A program made the translations under genes and the position numbers. A DNA stretch of 24,929 bases. Origin: Fidelibacterota bacterium. GTDB taxonomy: Bacteria > Marinisomatota > Marinisomatia > SCGC-AAA003-L08 > TMED6. How positions within the stretch are numbered: position 1 is the stretch's first letter; each line of letters opens with the position of its first letter. The stretch is from contig JAAZYZ010000085.1 in NCBI GenBank assembly GCA_014239355.1, forward strand, positions 1-24,929, in the 5' to 3' direction. The notes under the pieces are model-generated. The model made no database searches. It saw only the letters and a list, made by a program, of their open reading frames with translations, and was not told where the DNA came from. Shown here piece by piece: positions 9,274 to 16,402 of the stretch.

Positions 9274-10613
9274 TGATTAATAAGATTTTAATAGCAAATA
9301 GGGGTGAAATTGCTTTAAGAATAATTAGGGCTTGTCGAGAATTAGGAATCAAGACAGTAGCTGTTTATTCAAAAGCGGATGAGCTCTCTCTCCATACAAA
9401 ATTTGCTGATGAAGCAATATGTATTGGTCCTAATGAAAGTGCTAAAAGTTACTTAAATATTCCTTCTATATTGGCAGCTGTAGAATTAACAGATGCAGAT
9501 GCTATACATCCTGGTTATGGGTTTTTATCTGAAAGTGCCAAATTTGCTTCTATATGTCAAGATAACAATATAAAATTTATTGGTTCTAGTGCAGAGACAA
9601 TAAATTTAATGGGCAATAAATCTTTAGCTAAAGACACAATGAAAAAAATAGGTGTTCCTATTATACCTGGAAGTGATGGAAATGTTGCTACTTATGATGA
9701 GGCTAAATTTTTATGTGAAAGCATGGGGTATCCTGTCATTATCAAAGCAGCTTCTGGTGGTGGGGGTAAGGGTATGAGGTTAGTAAAAGAGGATTCAGAA
9801 TTATCAAATGCATTTGAAATGGCAAAAATAGAAGCAGAGGCAGCATTTAGTGATGGTAATGTATATATTGAAAAATACCTTAAAAATCCAAGGCATATTG
9901 AAATACAAGTAATATGTGACAGTTTTGGAAATATAATACCTTTAGGTGAGAGAGAATGTAGTCTGCAGCGTCGTCATCAAAAAATATTAGAGGAATCACC
10001 AAGTTGTATTATGAATGATTCTCTTAGAAAAAAACTTTATGATTCTTCTATAAAGGCTTGTGAGGCTGTGAATTATGTTGGTGCTGGGACAATTGAATAT
10101 TTAGTTGATGATGATTTTAATTATTATTTTATGGAGATGAACACTCGAATTCAAGTTGAACATCCTGTAACTGAGATGGTATTAGGAATTGATTTAATTA
10201 AAAATCAACTTTTATCTCACAGTCAAATTCCTTTACCTGATTGGATGAAAGATATAAAACTTCGAGGACATGCAATTGAATGCCGAATAAATGCAGAGGA
10301 TCCTTCTAAGTCTTTCATGCCTTCACCTGGCTTGATTACTAGTTTTCATATGCCAGGAGGAAATGGTGTTAGAGTTGATACTCACGTATATTCAGGTTAT
10401 TTTGTCCCACAGTTTTATGATTCAATGATAGCTAAATTAATTGTTCATGCATCCACTAGAGAAGAAGCAATTTCTAGAATGCAAGGAGCTTTAGATGAAT
10501 GCGTGGTAGAAGGGGTTAAAACAACAATACCTTTTTTAAAAGATATTTTATCTAACCCTCAGTTTATAAAAGGTGAAATACATACAAGTTTTATAGATAA
10601 ATTAATGGAATAA
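9273..10613 (+). CDS. accC: Acetyl-CoA carboxylase, biotin carboxylase subunit
   Basis: ATP-grasp enzyme that carboxylates the biotin on AccB using bicarbonate and ATP. 446 residues, the normal AccC length. The start KILIANRGEIALRIIRACRELG is the family's biotin-carboxylase N-terminus; the glycine-rich ATP loop ASGGGGKGMR, the RRHQKILEE segment and the catalytic EMNTRIQVEHPVTEM region are all present. The sequence ends after the carboxylase domain with no fused biotinyl or transferase part, so it is a stand-alone subunit rather than a pyruvate or propionyl-CoA carboxylase chain. It overlaps accB by one base. gcvH starts 16 bases downstream with its own strong ribosome site. Confidence 0.95.
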   Translation: MINKILIANRGEIALRIIRACRELGIKTVAVYSKADELSLHTKFADEAICIGPNESAKSYLNIPSILAAVELTDADAIHPGYGFLSESAKFASICQDNNIKFIGSSAETINLMGNKSLAKDTMKKIGVPIIPGSDGNVATYDEAKFLCESMGYPVIIKAASGGGGKGMRLVKEDSELSNAFEMAKIEAEAAFSDGNVYIEKYLKNPRHIEIQVICDSFGNIIPLGERECSLQRRHQKILEESPSCIMNDSLRKKLYDSSIKACEAVNYVGAGTIEYLVDDDFNYYFMEMNTRIQVEHPVTEMVLGIDLIKNQLLSHSQIPLPDWMKDIKLRGHAIECRINAEDPSKSFMPSPGLITSFHMPGGNGVRVDTHVYSGYFVPQFYDSMIAKLIVHASTREEAISRMQGALDECVVEGVKTTIPFLKDILSNPQFIKGEIHTSFIDKLME

Positions 10614-10629
10614 AAATACAGGAGATTTT

Positions 10630-11007
10630 ATGGGGTTACCAGATAATATAAAATATACAGAAGATCATGAATGGGTTGATATTAATGATAATATTGCAAC
10701 TATTGGAATTACAGATTTTGCGCAGTCTGAGCTTGGAGATATTATTTTTGTGGAATTTCCAAATGAGGGTGATATTGTTGAGCAAAAAGAAAGTATTGGT
10801 ACATTAGAAGCAGTAAAAACCGTTGCGGATATTTTTTCTCCTTTATCTGGAGATATATTAGAATTAAATGAAAATTTGGAATCTAATCCAGAATTAATTA
10901 ATGAAGATCCATATAACAGTGGTTGGATTTTAAAAATTAAAATTAACAATTTAGAAGAAGTTGAAAGTTTATTATCAAATTCAGATTATGAAAAACTTAT
11001 AAAATGA
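10630..11007 (+). CDS. gcvH: Glycine cleavage system H protein
   Basis: Lipoyl carrier that shuttles the aminomethyl group between the P, T and L proteins of glycine cleavage. 125 residues; the lipoyl-lysine motif is GTLEAVKTVADIF with Lys63 (usual form ESVKA-SD), and the N-terminal YTEDHEWV block is typical. A strong Shine-Dalgarno AGGAG (10620-10624) lies five bases before the ATG. The gene overlaps gcvPA by 4 bases (ATGA). The T protein and second P subunit genes are not adjacent. Confidence 0.95.
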   Translation: MGLPDNIKYTEDHEWVDINDNIATIGITDFAQSELGDIIFVEFPNEGDIVEQKESIGTLEAVKTVADIFSPLSGDILELNENLESNPELINEDPYNSGWILKIKINNLEEVESLLSNSDYEKLIK

Positions 11008-12335
11008 GTCACTATATTCCTAAAAATAATAAGGATAAGAGAGAAATTCTTGATGTGCTTGAAATATCAAGTTTTGAAGAATTAGTATCAATCATTCCTG
11101 ATGGATTAAGAGTTAAAAATGGGATTTTGGGTTTAGATCAAGGGATTTCAGAACATGATCTAAATGTATATATAGATTCTTTATCTAATAATAATTCTTT
11201 CTCTAAGAATGTATTGTGTTTTTCTGGTGGGGGTGTTTACGACCATTTTGTTCCTAAGGTAATTGATTTTATTTCATCAAGATCAGAGTTTAATACAGCT
11301 TATACTCCATATCAACCTGAAGTGAGTCAAGGAACTTTACAGTACATTTATGAATTTCAATCTATGATATGTGAATTAAGTGGTCTTGATATATCAAATG
11401 CTTCACTTTATGATGGCGCCTCTGCTTTAGCTGAAGCCTGTTCATTATCTTTAAGTCATACAAGAAATAAAAGAATATTGATTTCAGGTATGGTTAATCC
11501 TAATTATATAGATGTTATTAAGACTTATCTCAAATATAGGGATGTTAAAATTGAGATGTTGCCTTCTTTAGATGGGGTTACTGATATTACGAAAGTTTCT
11601 AATATTAATATGGAAGATGTTGCTTGTATAGTTATTCAATCTCCTAATTTTTATGGTTATATAGAAAATTGGAAAAAATATTCAAATTTATTGAAAGATT
11701 ATAAAGGCCTACTTATTGCAGTTTCTGATCCTATTTCATTATCCATATTAGAGTCACCAGGCAAATCAAATGCTGATATTTATGTAGGTGAAGGTCAATC
11801 ATTGGGTAATCATTTATCATATGGTGGGCCTAATTTAGGTCTTTTTTCAATTAAAGAAAATTTAAAGAGAAAATTACCGGGTAGAGTTGTAGGTATGACA
11901 ACAGATATAAATGATAAAAAAGGTTTTGTACTAACCTTACAAACTAGAGAACAGCATATCAGAAGGTCAAAGGCTACATCTAACATTTGTACAAATCAAG
12001 GTTTGTTGGCTTTAAGAGCTGTTGTCTATATGTCTTTGCTTGGCAAGGAAGGTATGCCTGATCTAGCTAAATTATGCTTTGATAAAGCTCAGTATGCTGC
12101 AGATCAAATTTCTAAATTAGATGGTTTTAAATTATTTAAAAACAGAAAAGAATTCATTAAAGAGTTTACAGTAGAAACTAGTTATTCAGCACGAAGTATT
12201 CAGCAAAATGCTGAAGAACAAGGTTTTCTATTTGATTATGTAGATAAAAATTTAATTAAATTTAGTTTTACTGAGAAAAGAAGTAAAAAAGATATAGATA
12301 AATTAGTTCAATTTTTAAAAACATATAATGAGTAA
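11004..12335 (+). CDS. gcvPA: Glycine dehydrogenase (decarboxylating) subunit 1
   Basis: Alpha half of the two-subunit glycine decarboxylase (P protein), which decarboxylates glycine and passes the aminomethyl group to GcvH. 443 residues, about half the ~950-residue fused GcvP and the usual size of GcvPA. Recognisable family blocks include the N-terminal YIPKNNKDKREIL, the YTPYQPEVSQGTLQYIYEFQ region, LYDGASALAEA, the GPNLGLFS segment and the TREQHIRRSKATSNICTNQ block. The PLP-binding lysine belongs to subunit 2 (GcvPB), whose gene does not follow; a GGGP synthase gene does, overlapping by 8 bases. GcvPB must be encoded elsewhere for the enzyme to work. Confidence 0.93.
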   Translation: MSHYIPKNNKDKREILDVLEISSFEELVSIIPDGLRVKNGILGLDQGISEHDLNVYIDSLSNNNSFSKNVLCFSGGGVYDHFVPKVIDFISSRSEFNTAYTPYQPEVSQGTLQYIYEFQSMICELSGLDISNASLYDGASALAEACSLSLSHTRNKRILISGMVNPNYIDVIKTYLKYRDVKIEMLPSLDGVTDITKVSNINMEDVACIVIQSPNFYGYIENWKKYSNLLKDYKGLLIAVSDPISLSILESPGKSNADIYVGEGQSLGNHLSYGGPNLGLFSIKENLKRKLPGRVVGMTTDINDKKGFVLTLQTREQHIRRSKATSNICTNQGLLALRAVVYMSLLGKEGMPDLAKLCFDKAQYAADQISKLDGFKLFKNRKEFIKEFTVETSYSARSIQQNAEEQGFLFDYVDKNLIKFSFTEKRSKKDIDKLVQFLKTYNE

Positions 12336-13050
12336 ATCATTTTTAGATATTATAGATGATAATAATTTTGGTGTATTAGCTTTAATTGATCCAGATTTTA
12401 AAAATGATGTTATATTAGATCAACTAATCTGTTCAATAAATAGTAATAATTTTTCAGCTGTCCTTATTGGTGGAAGTTCAATTTCTGATCACAGATATGA
12501 AGAAAGAATACAGTTAATTAAAACAAAAATCAATAAACCAATTATTTTATTTCCTGGTTCATCTGATCAAATCTCTAAATATGCAGATGCTATTTTATTT
12601 ACGAGTCTTCTTAGCGGTAGAAATCCAAAATATTTAATTGATGAACAACTTAAAGGTGTTAAGCTTATTAAGGAGTATGGTTTGTCTGTCATTCCAACAG
12701 GTTATTTATTGATTGGAACGGAATCTAAAACTGCGGTTGAATTAATTAGTCAAACTAAGGCTTTAAATCCACAAGATTATGAAAATATACTTCACCATGC
12801 ATTAGTAGCTCAATATTTTGGAATGAATTTTGTTTTTTTAGAGAATGGTAGTGGAGCTCAAAATTCTATTGATTGTAAATTAATTCAGTATTTATATGAT
12901 AATATAGAAATTCCAATAATAGTGGGTGGTGGTATAACTAATAAAATAGAGGTTCTAAATTTTAAAAAAGCGGGTGCTAGATTTGTAGTTTTAGGTACAA
13001 TATTAGAACAGAATCCAGCGCCTGAGTTTATTTCTAATATTTTACCATAA
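12328..13050 (+). CDS. Geranylgeranylglyceryl/heptaprenylglyceryl phosphate synthase family protein
   Basis: Prenyltransferase of the GGGPS/PcrB family, which joins a polyprenyl diphosphate to sn-glycerol-1-phosphate through an ether bond, the committed step in archaeal-type lipids. 240 residues forming a TIM-barrel: ALIDPDF near the N-terminus, LIGGSSISD, the family block PIILFPGSSDQIS, ADAILFTSLLSGRNPKYLI, and a C-terminal phosphate-binding stretch with PIIVGGGITNK and ARFVVLGTILE. The long form resembles the group II enzymes of Bacteroidetes and archaea rather than short Firmicutes PcrB. The chain length of its prenyl substrate cannot be read from sequence. The ATG overlaps gcvPA by 8 bases (ATGAGTAA). 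No glycerol-1-phosphate dehydrogenase or second-step enzyme is nearby. Confidence 0.9.
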   Translation: MSKSFLDIIDDNNFGVLALIDPDFKNDVILDQLICSINSNNFSAVLIGGSSISDHRYEERIQLIKTKINKPIILFPGSSDQISKYADAILFTSLLSGRNPKYLIDEQLKGVKLIKEYGLSVIPTGYLLIGTESKTAVELISQTKALNPQDYENILHHALVAQYFGMNFVFLENGSGAQNSIDCKLIQYLYDNIEIPIIVGGGITNKIEVLNFKKAGARFVVLGTILEQNPAPEFISNILP

Positions 13051-13052
13051 AA

Positions 13053-13943
13053 ATGGAAGTATATTTTAAAAAATTTCTCTTATTCATTCAATTTGATTTA
13101 AGGTTATCAAAAAATACTGTTTCTTCATATAGAAATGATTTAAATAAATATTTATATTTTTTAAAAAGTAAACATAATATAGATGATATTAATTCTATAA
13201 AATATAAGGATATAAGGGAGTATATTTCTCACTTAACAAAAGACAAGCAAAAATCCTCATCAATTAATCGTAACATTTCTAGTATTAAAAAATTTCATTT
13301 ATATTTATTTGATAATGAAATTACTAAAAATAATCCATCTGAATTATTAGAGTCACAAAAAAATATCAGAAACTTACCAGATATCTTATCTGTTGAAGAA
13401 ATAGAGCTTATTTTAACTGTGGTTGATAAAGAGACAAATATAGGTATAAGAGATTTATCAATTTTAAGTCTACTTTATTCATCTGGAATTAGAGTTTCTG
13501 AATTAATTGAGTTAGAATTTTCAAATATTTTTTTAAATGAAGAGTATATAAAAATTCTTGGAAAAGGCAAAAGAGAGAGATTGGTTCCAATAGGTTTACA
13601 AGCTAAAGAAAATTTACTTAATTATATTAATAAATATCGAAAATCCTTAAAACCAATTAACAGTAAAGGTTATATTTTTTTAAGTTATCGTTCTAAACCT
13701 ATGACCAGAATGGCTATTTTTAATTTAATTAAAAAATATTGCAAAATTTCAGGTATCAATAAAAAGGTTTCCCCACATACATTTAGGCATAGTTTTGCTA
13801 CACATATGCTAGAAGGAGGAGCAGATTTAAGGATTGTTCAAGAGATTTTAGGTCATGAAAATATTAATACTACTGAAATATATACTCATTTAGATAGGAC
13901 TTATTTAAAAGAAGTGCATAAATTATGCCATCCAAGAGGTTAA
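13053..13943 (+). CDS. xerD: Tyrosine recombinase XerD-like (chromosome dimer resolution)
   Basis: Site-specific recombinase acting with a partner at dif to resolve chromosome dimers. 296 residues, the normal Xer length: SAM-like N-terminal DNA-binding domain (about 1-88) and a catalytic domain holding Arg147 (SSGIRVSEL), Lys171 (GKGKRERLVP), His242 and Arg245 (PHTFRHSFATH), His268 (LGHEN) and the nucleophile Tyr277 (TEIYTHL). The ending VHKLCHPRG matches XerD tails (...HQHHPRA in Escherichia coli) better than XerC, so XerD is preferred; XerC remains possible. It sits inside a housekeeping operon with no mobile-element genes or repeats around it, so it is not an integrase. No dif site was recognised. 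Confidence 0.88.
   Translation: MEVYFKKFLLFIQFDLRLSKNTVSSYRNDLNKYLYFLKSKHNIDDINSIKYKDIREYISHLTKDKQKSSSINRNISSIKKFHLYLFDNEITKNNPSELLESQKNIRNLPDILSVEEIELILTVVDKETNIGIRDLSILSLLYSSGIRVSELIELEFSNIFLNEEYIKILGKGKRERLVPIGLQAKENLLNYINKYRKSLKPINSKGYIFLSYRSKPMTRMAIFNLIKKYCKISGINKKVSPHTFRHSFATHMLEGGADLRIVQEILGHENINTTEIYTHLDRTYLKEVHKLCHPRG
13935..13939 (+). promoter_or_regulatory. Shine-Dalgarno that decides the M50 protease start
   Basis: AGAGG at 13935-13939 lies nine bases before the ATG at 13949 and overlaps the last codons of xerD. An ATG in the same frame at 13925 has no such site and would add eight residues of unlike character in front of the first membrane helix. Confidence 0.6.
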
Positions 13944-13948
13944 ACTTT

Positions 13949-14611
13949 ATGATTTTAAGTTTGTTACAAAACGATGTTCAGCTAGGAGTTATTTTAATTA
14001 TAACTTTAGTATTTTCATTATCTTTTCATGAATTTGCACATGCATATGCAGCTTATAAATTAGGAGATAATACCGCAGCTTATCAGGGTAGACTTACTTT
14101 AAATCCATTAGCTCACCTTGATCTTATTGGTTCTTTAATGTTATTATTTGTTGGTTTTGGATACGCAAAGCCTGTACCTGTAAATCCTGTTAATTTAAGA
14201 GACCCAAGGGTGGATATGATGAAGGTCGCATTTGCTGGCCCTCTATCTAACTTATTTTTGTGTTTAATTTCATGTTTAGTCATCAGATTTATGGGTTCTA
14301 ATCTGTTTGTTATGTATCCTGATTATTCAGTGCAGTTAAGTTCTATGGGTTTAGTTTTATATATATTTGCTATTATTAATATGACTTTAGCCATATTTAA
14401 TCTTATACCTATTCATCCATTAGATGGAGGTCAAATTTTTGGAGGATATTTAGATAAAATAAATCCTCATTTTTCCTATAAGTTAAGAACTGAAGGTCCT
14501 AAGATATTATTTGTTATTATAATTATTGGCTATGTTACTGGTTTTTCTATTATTGGGTTGATTATTTCACCATTCCATGAGCTTGTAAGTTTAATTGCAG
14601 GTCTTAAGTAG
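13949..14611 (+). CDS. Site-2 protease-like membrane metallopeptidase (M50 family)
   Basis: Intramembrane zinc protease of the short YwhC/S2P-related group. From the chosen ATG it has 220 residues with about five to six membrane segments. The zinc motif HEFAH (27-31) lies in the first helix, and the second family motif is NLIPIHPLDGGQIF, whose Asp is the third zinc ligand. Between them, GYAKPVPVNPVNLRDPRVDM and VAFAGPLSNL are typical of the group. There is no PDZ domain, so it is not the RseP type that cleaves anti-sigma factors. Its natural substrate is unknown. The start at 13949 is supported by a Shine-Dalgarno site; an alternative in-frame ATG is at 13925. A mini-ORF begins right after the TAG stop. 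Confidence 0.88.
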   Translation: MILSLLQNDVQLGVILIITLVFSLSFHEFAHAYAAYKLGDNTAAYQGRLTLNPLAHLDLIGSLMLLFVGFGYAKPVPVNPVNLRDPRVDMMKVAFAGPLSNLFLCLISCLVIRFMGSNLFVMYPDYSVQLSSMGLVLYIFAIINMTLAIFNLIPIHPLDGGQIFGGYLDKINPHFSYKLRTEGPKILFVIIIIGYVTGFSIIGLIISPFHELVSLIAGLK

Positions 14612-14612
14612 A

Positions 14613-14726
14613 ATGTTTAAACTTAGAGACCAATCATTTAGAAAGAAATCTAACTTTAAGAAGATTATTAAAAATTTAGTTGTATTATTTTTAATATTAT
14701 TTTTAATTGTTTATTTGAAGGGTTAA
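14613..14726 (+). CDS. Small basic single-pass membrane protein (37 residues)
   Basis: Short ORF exactly filling the gap between the M50 protease and ftcD. The ATG at 14613 begins one base after the TAG of the protease gene, and the TAA ends two bases before the ftcD ATG. The product is amphipathic: about 21 residues rich in Lys/Arg (ten basic residues in all, one Asp) followed by a hydrophobic stretch VVLFLILFLIVYL (about 23-35) and a short Lys-Gly end. This would be a single-pass inner-membrane peptide with its basic end in the cytoplasm. A weak AGG (14599-14601) precedes it; the ftcD ribosome site GAAGGG (14717-14722) lies in its last codons. No family is recognised. It could be a chance ORF in AT-rich DNA, but the tight fit favours a real gene. 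Confidence 0.55.
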   Translation: MFKLRDQSFRKKSNFKKIIKNLVVLFLILFLIVYLKG

Positions 14727-14728
14727 TT

Positions 14729-16402
14729 ATGAAATTAATTGAATGTATTCCAAATTTTAGTGAAGGTAGAAATAAAGATATTATTAATCAAATTACTACT
14801 GAAATAACTTCAGTAAGTAATGTTAAGTTGTTAGATGTGGATTCTGGTAAGGACACAAATAGAACGGTTGTTACATTTGCTGGTTATCCAAAGGATGTAA
14901 TTGAGGCAGCATTTTTAGCTATATCTAAGGCATCTGAATTAATTGATATGAGCAAACATGATGGCGCTCATCCAAGAATGGGAGCAACAGATGTTTGTCC
15001 TTTAGTTCCTATAAAAGGGGTTTCAGTTGAAGAATGTATAGAATACTCCCACATATTAGCTCAAAAAGTTGCTCAAAAACTTAAAATTCCAATTTTTATG
15101 TATGAGAAGTCTGCTTCATCTAAAAATAGGCAAAATTTAGCTAAAATAAGGCAGGGTGAATATGAGGGGATGTCTGATAAAATTCAATTAAAAGAATGGG
15201 CGCCTGATTATGGCCCACAAAAAATAAACATTAAAGCTGGTGTAACAGCAATTGGTGTAAGGGAATTTTTAATTGCTTATAATATTAATTTGAATACAAG
15301 TGACAAGAAGTTAGCATCTGATATTGCTTTAGATGTTAGAGAGGCTGGGCGAGCAAAAAGAGATAAGAATGGGAAAATAATTAGGGATAAAAATGGTGTA
15401 ATGATTAAAGTTGCAGGTTCTTTAAAGTCTGTTAAGGCTGTTGGTTGGTTTCTTGAAGAATATAATGTTGCTCAAGTATCAATGAATCTGATCGATTATA
15501 AAACTACTTCAGTTCATAAAGTATTTGAAGAAGTTAGGATGCAAGCTCAAAAAAGAGGTTTAAGGGTAACTGGTAGTGAATTAGTTGGCTTAATTCCTCT
15601 TGATAGTTTATTAGATGCTGGAAGATATTATTTAAAACAGCAAAACAAATCGTATGGAGTATCTCATAGTCACCTCATTCATATAGCAGTTAAATCTATG
15701 GGCTTAGATGAAATGTACCCATTTAATAATGATGAAAAAATTATTGATTACATGATAGATGATTCTCAAAAATTAGTAGATCAGACTATTTCTAACTTTG
15801 TCGATGAGGTTGCTTCTGATTCTCCTGCACCAGGAGGAGGTAGTATTAGTGCTCTTACAGGTTCTTTGTCAGCTTCATTAGTTTCAATGGTGGCAAATTT
15901 AAGTCATGATAAAAAGCAGTTTTCAAACAAAGAAAAAATTAATAATATTGCTTATTCTTCTCAGAACTTAAAAAATGATTTTTTAATTTTGATTGATAGT
16001 GATACCAAGGCATTTGATCAATTAATGTCTTCTTTTAGATTACCTAAAAAGAGTGATCAAGAAATCAAATTTAGAAATCAAGAAATTATTAAAATGTCTA
16101 AATTAGTTACTGAAATTCCATTTACTACACTAGAAAAGTCATTAGACGCTCTTGAATTAGTTTTTGAAGTTTTAGCTATTAATAATAAAAATTGTATTTC
16201 AGATGTAGGTGTAGCTGCGGAGATGGCTTATTCTTGTGCTTATGGAGCGTACTACAATGTCAAAATTAATTTAATTGATTTAAAAGAAGATCAAAAGTAT
16301 TGCAAAAAAATACTTAAAGAATCAGAGAAAATTATTTCTCAAATGGATGATAAAATTTTAAGTATTAGAAGCAAAATTATAGAAGGCTTAAATAATGGGT
16401 AA
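14729..16402 (+). CDS. ftcD: Bifunctional glutamate formimidoyltransferase / formimidoyl-THF cyclodeaminase
   Basis: Transfers the formimino group from formiminoglutamate (late histidine degradation) to tetrahydrofolate, then deaminates it to 5,10-methenyl-THF. 557 residues as a two-part fusion: formiminotransferase N and C subdomains (about 1-325; opening LIECIPNFSEGRN, and SKHDGAHPRMGATDVCPLVP at about 75-94), then the helical cyclodeaminase domain (about 345-557) opening with the motif SPAPGGGS near 365-372. The fused form is like the animal enzyme and occurs in some bacteria, where the parts are often separate. No hut genes adjoin it. Given gcvH and gcvPA upstream, one-carbon folate metabolism is a plausible common theme. 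Good Shine-Dalgarno; overlaps mutL by 8 bases. Confidence 0.93.
   Translation: MKLIECIPNFSEGRNKDIINQITTEITSVSNVKLLDVDSGKDTNRTVVTFAGYPKDVIEAAFLAISKASELIDMSKHDGAHPRMGATDVCPLVPIKGVSVEECIEYSHILAQKVAQKLKIPIFMYEKSASSKNRQNLAKIRQGEYEGMSDKIQLKEWAPDYGPQKINIKAGVTAIGVREFLIAYNINLNTSDKKLASDIALDVREAGRAKRDKNGKIIRDKNGVMIKVAGSLKSVKAVGWFLEEYNVAQVSMNLIDYKTTSVHKVFEEVRMQAQKRGLRVTGSELVGLIPLDSLLDAGRYYLKQQNKSYGVSHSHLIHIAVKSMGLDEMYPFNNDEKIIDYMIDDSQKLVDQTISNFVDEVASDSPAPGGGSISALTGSLSASLVSMVANLSHDKKQFSNKEKINNIAYSSQNLKNDFLILIDSDTKAFDQLMSSFRLPKKSDQEIKFRNQEIIKMSKLVTEIPFTTLEKSLDALELVFEVLAINNKNCISDVGVAAEMAYSCAYGAYYNVKINLIDLKEDQKYCKKILKESEKIISQMDDKILSIRSKIIEGLNNG

Noticed and set aside
13053..13943. Mobile-element integrase
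   Set aside because: The tyrosine recombinase has XerD length and tail, lies between housekeeping genes with overlapping or near-touching junctions, and no repeats or tRNA attachment site are nearby.
13925..13948. Earlier ATG for the M50 protease
   Set aside because: It has no Shine-Dalgarno and adds polar residues before the first helix, whereas AGAGG sits nine bases before the ATG at 13949.
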